Part shown: piece by piece, positions 23,925 through 32,784 of the stretch | Numbering within the stretch: the stretch's first letter is position 1 | Layout of the letters: every line of letters begins with the position of its first letter | Assembly: GCA_947652115.1 (NCBI GenBank) | Contig: OX393568.1 | Coordinates: 10,042,270 to 10,106,269, forward strand | Source of the DNA: Blastomussa wellsi | Taxonomy: Eukaryota > Cnidaria > Anthozoa > Scleractinia > Plerogyridae | DNA: 64,000 bases | Direction of reading: 5' to 3' | Position numbers and translations under genes: made by a program | The notes under the pieces: generated by a model | Told to the model about the DNA's origin: nothing | What the model saw: only the letters and a program-made list of their open reading frames with translations | Databases searched by the model: none

Positions 23925-24052
23925 TAATATTTTTCTGAGACTGAGAAATGATCATCGCAGTGAATTCCAATTTAAGCAAAAATCAGGGCTTCAATGGGAT
24001 TCGAACCCGTGATACCGGTGCGATGCTCTACCAACTGAGCTACGAAGCCACA
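23925..24052 (-). mobile_element. SINE with a tRNA-like head
   Basis: The tRNA-like head is at 23987-24049 on the minus strand: GGCTTCGTAGCTCAGTTGG, GGTAGAGC and a T-arm GGGTTCGAATCCC, with acceptor halves GGCTTCG and TGAAGCC pairing. About 8 nt are missing between the D arm and T arm, so the anticodon arm cannot form, and a functional tRNA is unlikely. Downstream on the same strand is a tail (CTGATTTTTGCTTAAATTGG ... GATCATTTCTCAG), giving SINE structure rather than an isolated tRNA pseudogene. Confidence 0.65.
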
Positions 24053-24840
24053 CGTTGGGAGCGAGGTCAATTTATTTCCCATGAGGAGTAAATGACGTAA
24101 AGTATATGAAATAATTCATGTATGAACTGCGGATGTCACCACACAAAAGTATCGTGTTAAGAAAAAGCTAAGTATCACGTTTGGTGTTTCAGTGTGTATT
24201 AAGATATTATCATTTATCAGTCCCATTGCATTTTGCACTATCCCGGCCTTTGAGTCTCTGAGTTTGATGATGGGAGCAACTTGGAAATAATCAGCTAACA
24301 CGAGTTTGAACCAGAGTGTAAACACGTTTTCTTTCCCCAGGTTTAGTTACAAATTTTGAATTTTCCAGCTTAAAAAAAAAAATGCGCTACTAATGACTGT
24401 TTCCATAAAAGCAGGCCATAGGGCAAAATCTCAACAGAGAAAGAAACGACCAGAACGCCATGAATATCACAGCAAGGGACAATCTGTCACTCCCGACTCC
24501 CGAAAGTCGGATTGTGGCACTCCAGATTCCCCTGAGTCAGAATGTATGTGGTCACGTGACCACTCGAGCTTGTATTTTCGCCATGTGCTTTGAGGTGCCG
24601 GATTTGTTATCAATTTAGTTTGGAGTTTACAGAGCTTATTCTATTTGTTTTGTTGAGAGGCTATACAGTTCGGTAAGTTCAACACTGTGGACATTTGTAG
24701 ACCTTTTTCTTGAGCGTATAAGACATTGGAACCTTGTTTTTTTGCAGAAAACCACATACACACACACACACACACGCAATAAGCGGGCCACGATAGTAGT
24801 GAGTTTTCACTGTATGTTTCGAGTCTTCGCGTCTATTTGT
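24053..24840. other. Unassigned sequence with a (CA)n microsatellite
   Basis: No coding signature. A CA repeat lies at about 24757-24775. A GTCACGTGAC palindrome (about 24553-24562) and an intron-like GTAAG...TTTGCAG interval (about 24672-24746) are seen, but nothing ties them to a gene. Confidence 0.35.
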
Positions 24841-24845
24841 GCAGA

Positions 24846-25319
24846 TTATGCGATTGTATCATTTTGTCGTCCGTGGCCGTGCGGACGAGCATCAGTGAGT
24901 CTGGAATCGTGAATAAACCAATACGTTACTGACACAATCGAAGGATCTACCGGCAACTGACGATCAGCCCGTTTTAGATCACGTTTGAACAACAAACAAC
25001 CTGGCCCGAGCTGAACAATTCGCTCCGCGATGTCGTCGATAGTGGGATAAGTTAAGGACAGGTTCACCCAAAGGAATAAATCGACGTTCATTGCTGTCCG
25101 GTTTTGGAACAGAGTTGGATACAAGGCGATAGGCGCCACGAAAGGATTGCGTGCAAATGGACCGCAAACGGAACCTAAAGAAAGTTCCATTGACAGGTAG
25201 TTGTCAACGGCAGACGGAAAGTCCAGTGCACCTTTGTGATTGCGAAAATCACTAGAAGGTAAAACCCCATGATAATCGTAACCGATTAGCCACCCAAACT
25301 CTAAGTAATCACAAACCAC
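24846..25319 (-). pseudogene. DIRS-like ORF2 fragment (start of reverse transcriptase)
   Basis: Minus-strand pieces in two frames include ALDFPSAVDNYLSMELSLG, GPFARNPFVAP, VPKPDSNERRFI and LTYPTIDDIAERI, ending at LFKRDLKRADRQLPVDP. This order is that of the N-terminal RT part of DIRS-like (tyrosine-recombinase) retrotransposons of animals. The sequence breaks off before the YLDD-type active site, and no recombinase gene follows, so the copy is truncated at its 3' end. Confidence 0.72.
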
Positions 25320-25689
25320 AAGGAAATATTTAAGGCGTGGGCACAGATAAACGCGCGCCTAAAAATTAGGTTGCCCCATAGCGTACACTTGGTTACAACG
25401 TGACAAATGAATTTGGCTCCAAAGGAAGCGCTACTGGAGTTACGAACGATTGGGACGAAATTGCCACGCTAGAACTAATACTAGGCTGCCCTTCATGCAG
25501 CGATGAGCAAACATCATTAAAATCATCATTAATAACTAAAGGAACCGTGACTTGCGAAGAAGGCAAGGGTGTGTCACTATCACTGCCAGTATCAGAGTGA
25601 ACCATCTCGCTAAGTCTAGAGTCTAGATAACACTTATCTTCCACAGAAGATATAGAGTCTTGAAAACATGAACGAAGTCTAGAGTCTGG

Positions 25690-26869
25690 TTTCGCTCGCC
25701 CCGAAGGGTACCGTAGTGATCGTTGTTTAACTTACATGCACCATGTTGAAAATCCCGGCAAAAGGAAACCGCGGTGGAGCCTTCCGTGCGCGAGACCCCC
25801 GCCCGAGATGAAGGGTTTACTGGGTCTTGAAGAATCCTTGACTCAAAATGAGTAAATGAATCTTCCCAGTCAGCCATACCACATTCGATTTCATAAAGCA
25901 CGGCCGCGTGAAGATCTCGGACTGAAGACCAAGTAAACTGTGTAGCCAAATACATCAGAGATGAAAGATGAACAATGCGGGCGCGAAGTTCATGTGGTGG
26001 GAGGGTAGGCCTTTGGAGAATAGCAGCGAATCCGGCAGCGAATTCTGCTAGTATGAGATCATCGTATGTTTTTGTCCTTTGAAACATATGGCAAACCCAA
26101 GTGGCTGTGGGGCCATAGCTGAGGGTTGACTACGCGGCTAGTTAATTTACTGGTCTTCCCTGACCTTAACGTGTGTCAATATAATTTGGTTTTATCAACT
26201 GGGTTGATAATGTCAATTGGCCACCGTAAAGAGATTCAAGAGCTGACGTTTCGAGCGTTAGCCCTTCGTCGGAGCGAAACGTCAGCTCTTGAATCTCTTT
26301 ACGGTGGCCAATTGACATTATCAACCCAGTTGATAAAACCAAATTATATTGTTATACTTCCCACCGACGTAGCACCACAGTTTCTTCAGAAACTTACCCC
26401 CTCTTAACGTGTGTCGCCTACCTCTGGTAGATTTCTTTTTAGTGTTGTCGTCATCCTCACTTTCCTCACTGCTACTGTCGTCTAGCTGGGAAAGGAACTG
26501 TTCCACTTTGGAAGACACGAGCGGGATGGTGCGCATATCTTTTAGTGTGGTTTTCTTCTGATCCTGATCAGCACGCTTTTCCAACGTGGCATTGCGCGGG
26601 CGAAGCGTCTCCAGTTCTTTCCTCATTTGCTCAAGCTGGGAAGACTCCTCCAGGAGTTTGTTTCTTTCTTTCTCTTCCTCCAACAGACGTTTAATTTCGG
26701 CGAAATCATGTGCTTGATAGTTCAAGGCGTGGTGTCTCCAACTGGCGCTGAGAGAGGACGAGGGCCTGGAGAAAATCCGTATGTCGGGACCTGTGCACTT
26801 TTCTCAGCGTGTATCATGGCGTAGTCGACGTGCTTACGAGAGCGAAGGTTGTACTTGGATTCAGACATG
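25690..26869 (-). pseudogene. DIRS-like ORF1 (gag-like), split by a Penelope palindrome
   Basis: The N-terminus is MSESKYNLRSRKHVDY (26869 on). A frameshift is followed by a coiled coil (EIKRLLEEEKERNKLLEE), an acidic Ser-rich stretch, and, beyond the insertion, TYDDLILAEFAAGFAAIL and PPHELRARIVHLSSLMYL. It ends in a Cys/His motif (CRDFQHGAC...NNDHYG) near 25720. This is the gag-like ORF1 of the same DIRS-type element. The 225-bp insertion at 26178-26402 with its TSD interrupts it. At least one frameshift, near 26722, is independent of the insertion. Confidence 0.72.
26178..26402. mobile_element. 225-bp Penelope-type palindromic insertion with 13-bp TSD
   Basis: Two perfectly complementary 76-bp arms (26178-26253 and 26275-26350) enclose a 21-bp loop, followed by a 52-bp tail (26351-26402). 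The arm begins AATATAATTTGGTTTTATC, the same sequence that ends the Penelope element at 29653-31348. TSDs CTTAACGTGTGTC lie at 26165-26177 and 26403-26415. It contains no ORF: it looks like the two opposed terminal repeats of a Penelope-like element with everything between them lost. Confidence 0.88.
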
Positions 26870-27059
26870 TTGTTAACGCAGACACTTAAAAACGAAATTA
26901 ACTTCACAAACTAACTTTACACGAATCAATCACGGAATAATTGTCTCTACCACGTGCGTGGCGGTATATATAGAACTACATTAATAATTAACTAAAATAT
27001 ATCTGTTCCGACACGTGATTACAATAAAGGTTGCGCGCGTCAAATTAAACATTTTAAGC

Positions 27060-27850
27060 GAACCTCAAAATCGCCAACGTTTCCACGTTGAGAGATTGAT
27101 AACTTGCCAATATAATTACATACGCTCCATTTAGCCTTGCTGAAAGATCTGGTCCTACCAAATCGAAGAAATGCTTATAAAATTCCACAGTTAGACCGTT
27201 CTTCCCTCGGTAATTTGCCATGTTCAAGGTATTACAATGATTTTTGGCATTCCTCAATTGTCAGGGGGCATCAAGTTCATTCCCTTCATCATCGTTAAGT
27301 TTACGGAACTCGAGGTTTTCGGTAAATATTTCGAAGCTGTCTTGTGTCTCAGTTGTTCTGGAGTCGTACAGGTCACTCTATTAAGTTCTGATTGCCGACA
27401 GGATATGCTTTTCATTTGTAGTTGCTTCCCCGTTTCCTGATTTAATTTTATTGATGGTTTTCTTATTATAGTTCCTCTTCTCCAAATGAAAGAAGTATTT
27501 TTGGGTTTTTCTCCCTCTTCGTCCCAGCGGCATTACAGATTGTTTTGTCCAGCGCATCTTGGTTCTCTTTAATAATTATCTTAATTATCTCTTTTAATTG
27601 CTTTTGTTTTAGCGAAAGAAATGGTGGTGTTCCTTATTTCCATCTTTATAAGTTCCCAAAACAGCTGTTGGTGCTTTACATGCGAATATTTTTCGCGACA
27701 TTTCGGGTATAATTCTCTTATTTAGGCTGTATACTCTTCGTCTTCTAATAGCGTATTGACGAGTTTCCAGAATCCGGGCCTCGAGGGTTTTCGTTTGGCC
27801 ACGACAGCGACAATGATATCATGTTGGGATTTGGCGCAATTGAGTTTTGG
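27060..27850 (-). pseudogene. LINE ORF2 fragment
   Basis: Minus-strand remnants of an L1/Tx1-like RT, including NGLTVEFYKHFFDLVGPDL (about 27210-27130). Upstream Lys/Arg-rich segments resemble the linker between endonuclease and RT in the other LINEs here. No frame is open for long and no ends are defined. Confidence 0.55.
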
Positions 27851-28252
27851 ATGTCTACCTTTTTAACAAATTACGTTAGGTGTTGAGCAACTAGAAAAAA
27901 GTAAATCCATGATTTAACCCCTAACGCTTTGGACACATAAGCGTTCTTGTTTAGCTTAGGGTGACGAGTTCTTTGAATGTCAACAAGGTCGAGTGTATCC
28001 ATTGTAATTTTAACTAAATTCTGATACGCTGAGGGTCTCCAGGGAGCGCCACCCGTTTTATCCCTCGTTTGATATAGGGTCCAGTCACCTCCAACAGTTA
28101 GGGTTGCAATTTCAGATCTATCAATGAAGAGTAATCAGTTCTTGGATAAAATATTAGCTGTTGTGCATGATCGTTTCAGTGGCGCACATTATACATTACA
28201 AAGTGACAATTCCAGACCATTGTACGTAACGTTGATTAGGATTATTATACGA

Positions 28253-28570
28253 GAGGTGTCATTTTAATTGGCCCGATTTATACCAGAGACGGATCATCCG
28301 TCTGGGATGAATTTGGACAGAGAACGGTTATCTGTCCGATAATTCGCATGTGTATAAATACGGGCAAACAGACGGATCATCCGTCCAGACAACTTACCGC
28401 GATAGTTCGCCATGACCGACGAACTATCGTTGATAATCCGTCGAGAAACACCGATAGCTTGTCCCAAGATCGTCCCGTATTTATACTAGACCGACGGCCC
28501 GTCTAGACGGTGATCTGTCTTGACGGATGATCCGTCTCTAGAATAAATCGTGCCATTAAAATTACACCTC
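28253..28570. mobile_element. 318-bp MITE with repeated 15-bp palindromes
   Basis: Inverted ends match for about 50 bp with few differences: GAGGTGTCATTTTAA at the left, TTAAAATTACACCTC at the right, continuing into CGATTTAT and AGAGACGGATCATCCGTC. Inside, GACGGATCATCCGTC or its GATGATC variant occurs near 28287, 28372 and 28519. No ORF and no convincing TSD. This fits a non-autonomous DNA transposon of unknown superfamily. Confidence 0.7.
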
Positions 28571-29205
28571 TGGTGGTATTCCGCATTGAGAATAGCTCCC
28601 AAACAAATGCTTACTCGTATTTTTCCATTTATTCTTATTAAGGATTATCCCAAACGAACGCGCATTTTTGCGAAGGCTAAAACTATTTTCGGTTACTGCC
28701 GTTGTTAAAATAACCAAATATATAGGTTGAGAGGTCACCTGATAATTCAGAACTGTTTTTTATTCTTAACTACAGGGTAATTGGGACACTTTCTAATTTT
28801 AAGGAGTTCTCTGAGGCGTTTAATTGTCCAGTCAATAGCACCATGAACCCCGAAAACAAGTGTGAGGTGTGGTGATGAAGTCTGCAAGGATATGAAATGG
28901 TATCATAACCAAGGAATCAAGTGAAATGACAGTGCATTCACATCTTGCTTTTGCTGTAAAGGCCGCTGTGCGGTTTCGTACCAGCAGTTGAGGCACTGGA
29001 ATGTTTCAAGGAAGCTTAAAGCCATTTTATGCATCACATTTTCGGAAGGATCATTAACTTATTTTGTTACTATGTTGTGGCTTCACGATGATGACTTACC
29101 CTAGACATCTGGCCACTTGATGTGCTGTCAGTGATAAAGCAATCTTTACAGGAGTGTTACTTGTGTGAATAAAATAATTTTCAGTCAAGACAAGTCATTG
29201 TAATT
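28571..29205. other. Unassigned sequence
   Basis: AT-rich, no open frame of note, no repeat boundary seen. Confidence 0.35.
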
Positions 29206-29209
29206 CTCT

Positions 29210-29492
29210 GGGTAGGTAGCATACGAGCCTAGCAGCCAATTAGGCCGGAACTTATCACGGTTTCCTTAGCATACAGGGACAGAGAGTATTTCTACTGCCC
29301 CTGGTTGGGATGCTAGTCCATCGCAGGGCTACCCCCAATCACTAATTTGACGATACCAATTTACACACTTGGATGACGATAGGCACTGTGAGGGTAACAT
29401 GTCTTGCCCAAGAACCAAACGCAGTGTCCCAGCCAGGGCTCATCCTATCCAGAGTCCAGCGCATTAACCATTACGCTACATTGCCTGCCACA
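29210..29492 (-). mobile_element. Longer SINE, eroded tRNA-like head
   Basis: Minus-strand element. The right end, near 29440-29492, keeps a degraded tRNA-like head (GGTTAATGCGCTGG and a loose B-box region). The body includes GGGTAGCCCTGCGATGGAC, and the end has CCGGCCTAATTGGCTGCTAG near 29240. This body order is one I associate with dispersed SINE-like repeats of anthozoan genomes; this is recognition from memory and not from a second copy in the window. Confidence 0.5.
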
Positions 29493-29841
29493 ATTTGCTG
29501 GGTATTGCACTACTTTTAGGGAGAAATGTATTATTTTTCGTGTGCGATTCAAGCATTTTGGTGATATTTTTGGAACGCAATCGAAAATTGCAAACCAAGC
29601 AGGAAAATGCAAAGGATTTAAGTTGACATCATACCTGCCTTAAAAAGGATTATAATTTGGTTTTATCAACTGGCTTGATATTGTAAATGGGCCACCGTGA
29701 AGAGATTCGAGAGCTGACGTTTCGAGCGTCCGCCCTTCGTCGGAGCGAATCAAGGAATTGTGGGTCGTGTGTGGTTTATTTTCAGAAAGATGGAGCTTCA
29801 CCATTGGTTAGTGCTTGGTAACGTGAAAACAACGGAATAAA

Positions 29842-30336
29842 TTAGTTGAATGAAAAGCGTTCGTTGATACTGTGAGGACTAAGAGTGCCGATTGGAAAAA
29901 TAAATTTTTCTTCTACAGTTTTGCGGCTTTCCTGGCTTCCTTGGTGAAGGGAGAGACCGCAGACTGCCATATGTTGCTTAGAATGATTTGGGAGATTGAA
30001 GTGTCTCGCGACCGGTTTATATGGATTTTTGTCGTCTTTCTTTACGTCCCGAAGGTGTTCTCGGAATCGGTCGCCTAGTCGCCTCCCTGTTTCGCCGATG
30101 TATAACTTTTTGCAAAGAGTGCAAGTAATGCAATAGATGACATTGGCTGAGGTACAGGTGAAATGATCAGTGATATTGATAGATCGCTTGGGTCCCGATA
30201 TTTTGTCAACATTGTGAATGAAAGGGTATGTTCCGGGTTGATCACTTGTTTGGAATGCACTTCTGACTAAAAAGTTACCTATGTTTTTGTCGCGTTTGAA
30301 TGAGGTTGCGAAAGATTCTACCAGTATCGGGATCAT
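29842..30336 (-). pseudogene. GIY-YIG endonuclease domain of the Penelope element
   Basis: 164 open codons. The domain shows NVIYCITCTLCKKLYIGET, then GRRLGDRFREHL and VARHFNLPNHS, the GIY-YIG nuclease fold found at the C-terminus of Penelope-like RT proteins, with an upstream Cys pair. It would cut the target DNA for priming. The YIG triad (LYIGE), the Arg in GRRLGDRF and the His are present. It is cut off from a complete RT, so the copy is not autonomous. Confidence 0.87.
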
Positions 30337-30530
30337 TTTGAAGTAATTTAAAGTTTTTCATAATTATGGATTTTACTGCGTGGTTGTGAGGGTGAATGAA
30401 TTCTATCGTTGTTTTCTCTCTGTGAGGTTTTTAGTGCTGACTGTCGATCAATTTGTTGGGCGCGATGATGGCCCGCTTGAACAACAGAAGCAGGATAGCC
30501 GCGTTTGTCGAAGACATTTCACATTTCCTC

Positions 30531-30731
30531 TTATTTTAAGGAAAAATCAGAGTCGTCACTACAAAGACAGCGAAGTCTAATAAACTGAGAATAAGGAATG
30601 CAATTCTTGGTATGTAATGGATGTGAAGATGAATACAGCAAATAAATATGAAAATCTGTGGGTTTGTAGTGCACACTGGTGCATAAACCGTTGTCTTCGA
30701 TAGAAACTTTGATATCCAGAAATGCATTCAC
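30531..30731 (-). pseudogene. C-terminal RT/linker fragment of the Penelope element
   Basis: 66 codons: NAFLDIKVSIEDNG, then TSVHYKPTDFHIYLLYSSSH and FIRLRCLCSDDSDF. This is the segment following the RT active site in Penelope-like elements. It is upstream of the GIY-YIG domain on the same strand, separated by frame breaks, and ends at the head-to-head junction near 30735. Confidence 0.75.
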
Positions 30732-30769
30732 AACGTTGACAAAACACCGGTAACCAAGCGATCTATCAT

Positions 30770-31095
30770 GATCACTGATCGTTTCACCTGTACCTCAGCC
30801 ATTGCCATCTACTGCATAACTTGCACTCTTTGCAAAAGGTTATACATCGACGAGACAGGGAGACGACTAGGCGACCGATTCCGAGAACACCTTCGGGACG
30901 AAGAGAAAGACGACAAAAAATGCATCTAAACCGGTCGTGAGACACTTCAATCTCCCAAATCAGTCTAAGCAACATATGGTAGTCCGCGGCCTTTCCCTTC
31001 AACAAGGAAGCACGGAAAGCCGCAAAACACTAGAACAAAAATTTTTCAAATCGGCACTCTTACTCCTCACGGTATCAACGACAGTTTTTCATTCA
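30770..31095 (+). pseudogene. Second, opposed GIY-YIG fragment of the Penelope element
   Basis: Plus-strand copy of the same nuclease region with frame breaks. It has YCITCTLCKRLYIDETGRRL, then GDRFREHL, then in another frame MRHFNLPNQSKQHM and SRKTLEQKF. The Gly of the YIG triad is Asp here (LYIDE), so this copy would be inactive even without the frameshift. Confidence 0.78.
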
Positions 31096-31300
31096 ACTCA
31101 TTTATTCCGTTGTTTTCACGTTACCAGGCACCAACCAATAGCGAAGCTCCATCTTTCTGTATATAAACCACACACGACCCACAATTCCTTGATTCGCTCC
31201 GACGAAGGGCTAACGCTCGAACCGTCAGCTCTCGAATCTCTTTACGGTGGCCAATTTACATTACCAACCCAGTTGATAAAACCAAATTATATTGTTATAC

Positions 31301-31345
<45 letters not shown>

Positions 31346-31361
31346 CCATTAAAAAGGATTA

Positions 31362-32558
31362 GGTCGGTGAATTTCAGCAACATTTAAACTCAGTCAATGT
31401 GTTGAAGTGGATGTCCACAGGAACCAACGCATACTGGCCACTATCCCAATTCCCAATTGCACCACTCTTCATCACGCAAATGATCTCTGGTTAACAAGTT
31501 ACATCATCAGAAACAAAGACATTCCTTCCACGAGTAAAGGAATTCGAAAGGAAACTCAACGAGTTAAGAGGGACCGTGGAGCAGGGGGGAGGAGGGGGCG
31601 CTGTTGAGCTTCAGCCCCCAATAATTATTTGAGAAAAAGTATTAAATTTACCCAACTGAAAAGTTACCGTTTTACTGCTCTCATAGATATGCAGTAACTA
31701 AATAATTCACTGCATCAGGTATTTTGGAATTCATTTTTATCATGTTAAAGGGAGCATACCCTTGACCCTCCCTTGACCCCCGGCGGCGCGCGCTACAAAT
31801 TCACTAGACCCCCAATTGAAAATATGCTGAGCGGTGGCAAAAAATATCTGATGAACGATCACCCATGGTCTTGTCAACCTCCAACAAAGACGACGTGCTT
31901 CAGATGAACTGGGTGAATTGAAGCGTTGATGGATACAATTCAAAAATCCTCTGATTTTTCGATACCAACGCTGGTATCCTTCATGCATCAGGAGATGGCT
32001 AAACAAGCGTTTCCTGTCGTTTCTGGCAGGATGTAAATCCTAGACCATGTATCCGAATGGTCGCTCTGCCACTTTTTGATAGACTGCCATTATGTCTGAC
32101 CAGTAAGTGGGAGTAGTTAACCACGCTCAACCGGGCCGTAGCCCATCACAGCACGGTACATATCATTAAACATTTGAATGGGCCAATCAGATTGCCGTAT
32201 TCATGAATTTGCATAAAAACATGGCGCGAGGTTGCAAAAACTCGCAAAGAATCTCGTTCCAGGCGTGGAACGAGCCCACGCAAGCTATTGTTTTAGTGGG
32301 TAAATAATGAGATTCTCTGTAGCGTCCGCGTAAGGGACGTCATAAAAGTCATTAGCATGAAAAGTCGATTACACGTGACGTCAACAACGTGGTTCCCTGG
32401 ACCACTGTCGCAAAAAAATGTAAATTTATAGATTGAAAAGGTGGGCAAACGGACAAGTTTCAATGGGAGTTGGCATGCATGGGTAAGCATGGACAAATTC
32501 TTGACAAGTTTAAACATGAAGGGTGACATGGTTTAATGACGATCAAAAAACTGATTAT
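31362..32558. other. Unassigned sequence left of the split exonuclease-like gene
   Basis: Short ORFs only: minus strand 32006-31740 (88 codons) and minus strand 32529-32293 (78 codons), neither with a family signature. By position they could be downstream genes of the virus-like element, but I cannot support that. The rest is AT-rich non-coding sequence. Confidence 0.3.
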
Positions 32559-32621
32559 TTACATAACATAAGTTTGAAACCATAACCAAAACGCGTCACA
32601 CTCAGTCATGAGACAATGGTG
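32559..32621 (-). pseudogene. C-terminal piece of the exonuclease-like gene, left of Gypsy-A
   Basis: When Gypsy-A and one TSD copy are discounted, the minus-strand frame ending at 41857 continues here for about 20 codons (HHCLMTECDAFWLW region) to a TAA at 32559-32561. Continuity of frame across the TSD shows the gene was open at this point when Gypsy-A inserted. Confidence 0.7.
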
Positions 32622-32626
32622 AATAT
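32622..32626. repeat. Gypsy-A target-site duplication, left
   Basis: AATAT, matching 41857-41861. Confidence 0.8.
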
Positions 32627-32761
32627 TGTAGTATCCTAACCGGCAGAGACTGGCCACCAGTGCGGCTCACTAAGAACACTGGGACTCCTAGGCTTGGTTA
32701 CCTAGTTAGTAAGACAGCATGGCTGACAGCCGATCTAAGTATCTATCGTTTATCTATTAAA
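32627..32761 (+). repeat. Gypsy-A 5' LTR
   Basis: 135-bp LTR starting TGTAGTATCCTAACC and ending CTATTAAA. It differs from the 3' LTR (41722-41856) at one position that I can see (CGATCTAAG against CGATCAAAG). It is unusually short for a Gypsy LTR, and its end is not the canonical CA. The primer-binding region TTGGCGACGAGGATGGG follows at once. Confidence 0.88.
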
Positions 32762-32784
32762 TTGGCGACGAGGATGGGATAGAA

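Larger units (their letters stand above)
29653..31348. mobile_element. Penelope-like element of two opposed partial copies, 13-bp TSD
   Basis: Left half reads on the minus strand (30735 to 29653) and right half on the plus strand (30736 to 31348), head to head. Each half ends in the same terminal sequence (left TAATTTGGTTTTATCAACT; right its complement plus a tail ending TTAGAAACTTACCCCC). TSDs TTAAAAAGGATTA lie at 29640-29652 and 31349-31361. Inverted partial duplication is typical of Penelope elements. Both halves carry a GIY-YIG endonuclease region and only the left keeps RT sequence. Confidence 0.88.

Noticed and set aside
23987..24049. Functional tRNA gene on the minus strand
   Set aside because: About 8 nt are missing so the anticodon arm cannot form, and a SINE-type tail follows it.
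24553..24746. Solo LTR near the GTCACGTGAC palindrome, by analogy with the LTR at 4445-4598 which also has GTCACGTGAC
   Set aside because: Only the 10-bp palindrome is shared. No LTR ends or flanking duplication could be found.
26178..26402. Simple hairpin terminator or host palindrome
   Set aside because: The flanking 13-bp duplication and sequence shared with the Penelope element show it is an insertion.
31407..32529. Small ORFs at 31407-31607, 31740-32006 and 32293-32529 as genes
   Set aside because: No motif, no conserved neighbour and ordinary length for chance frames.
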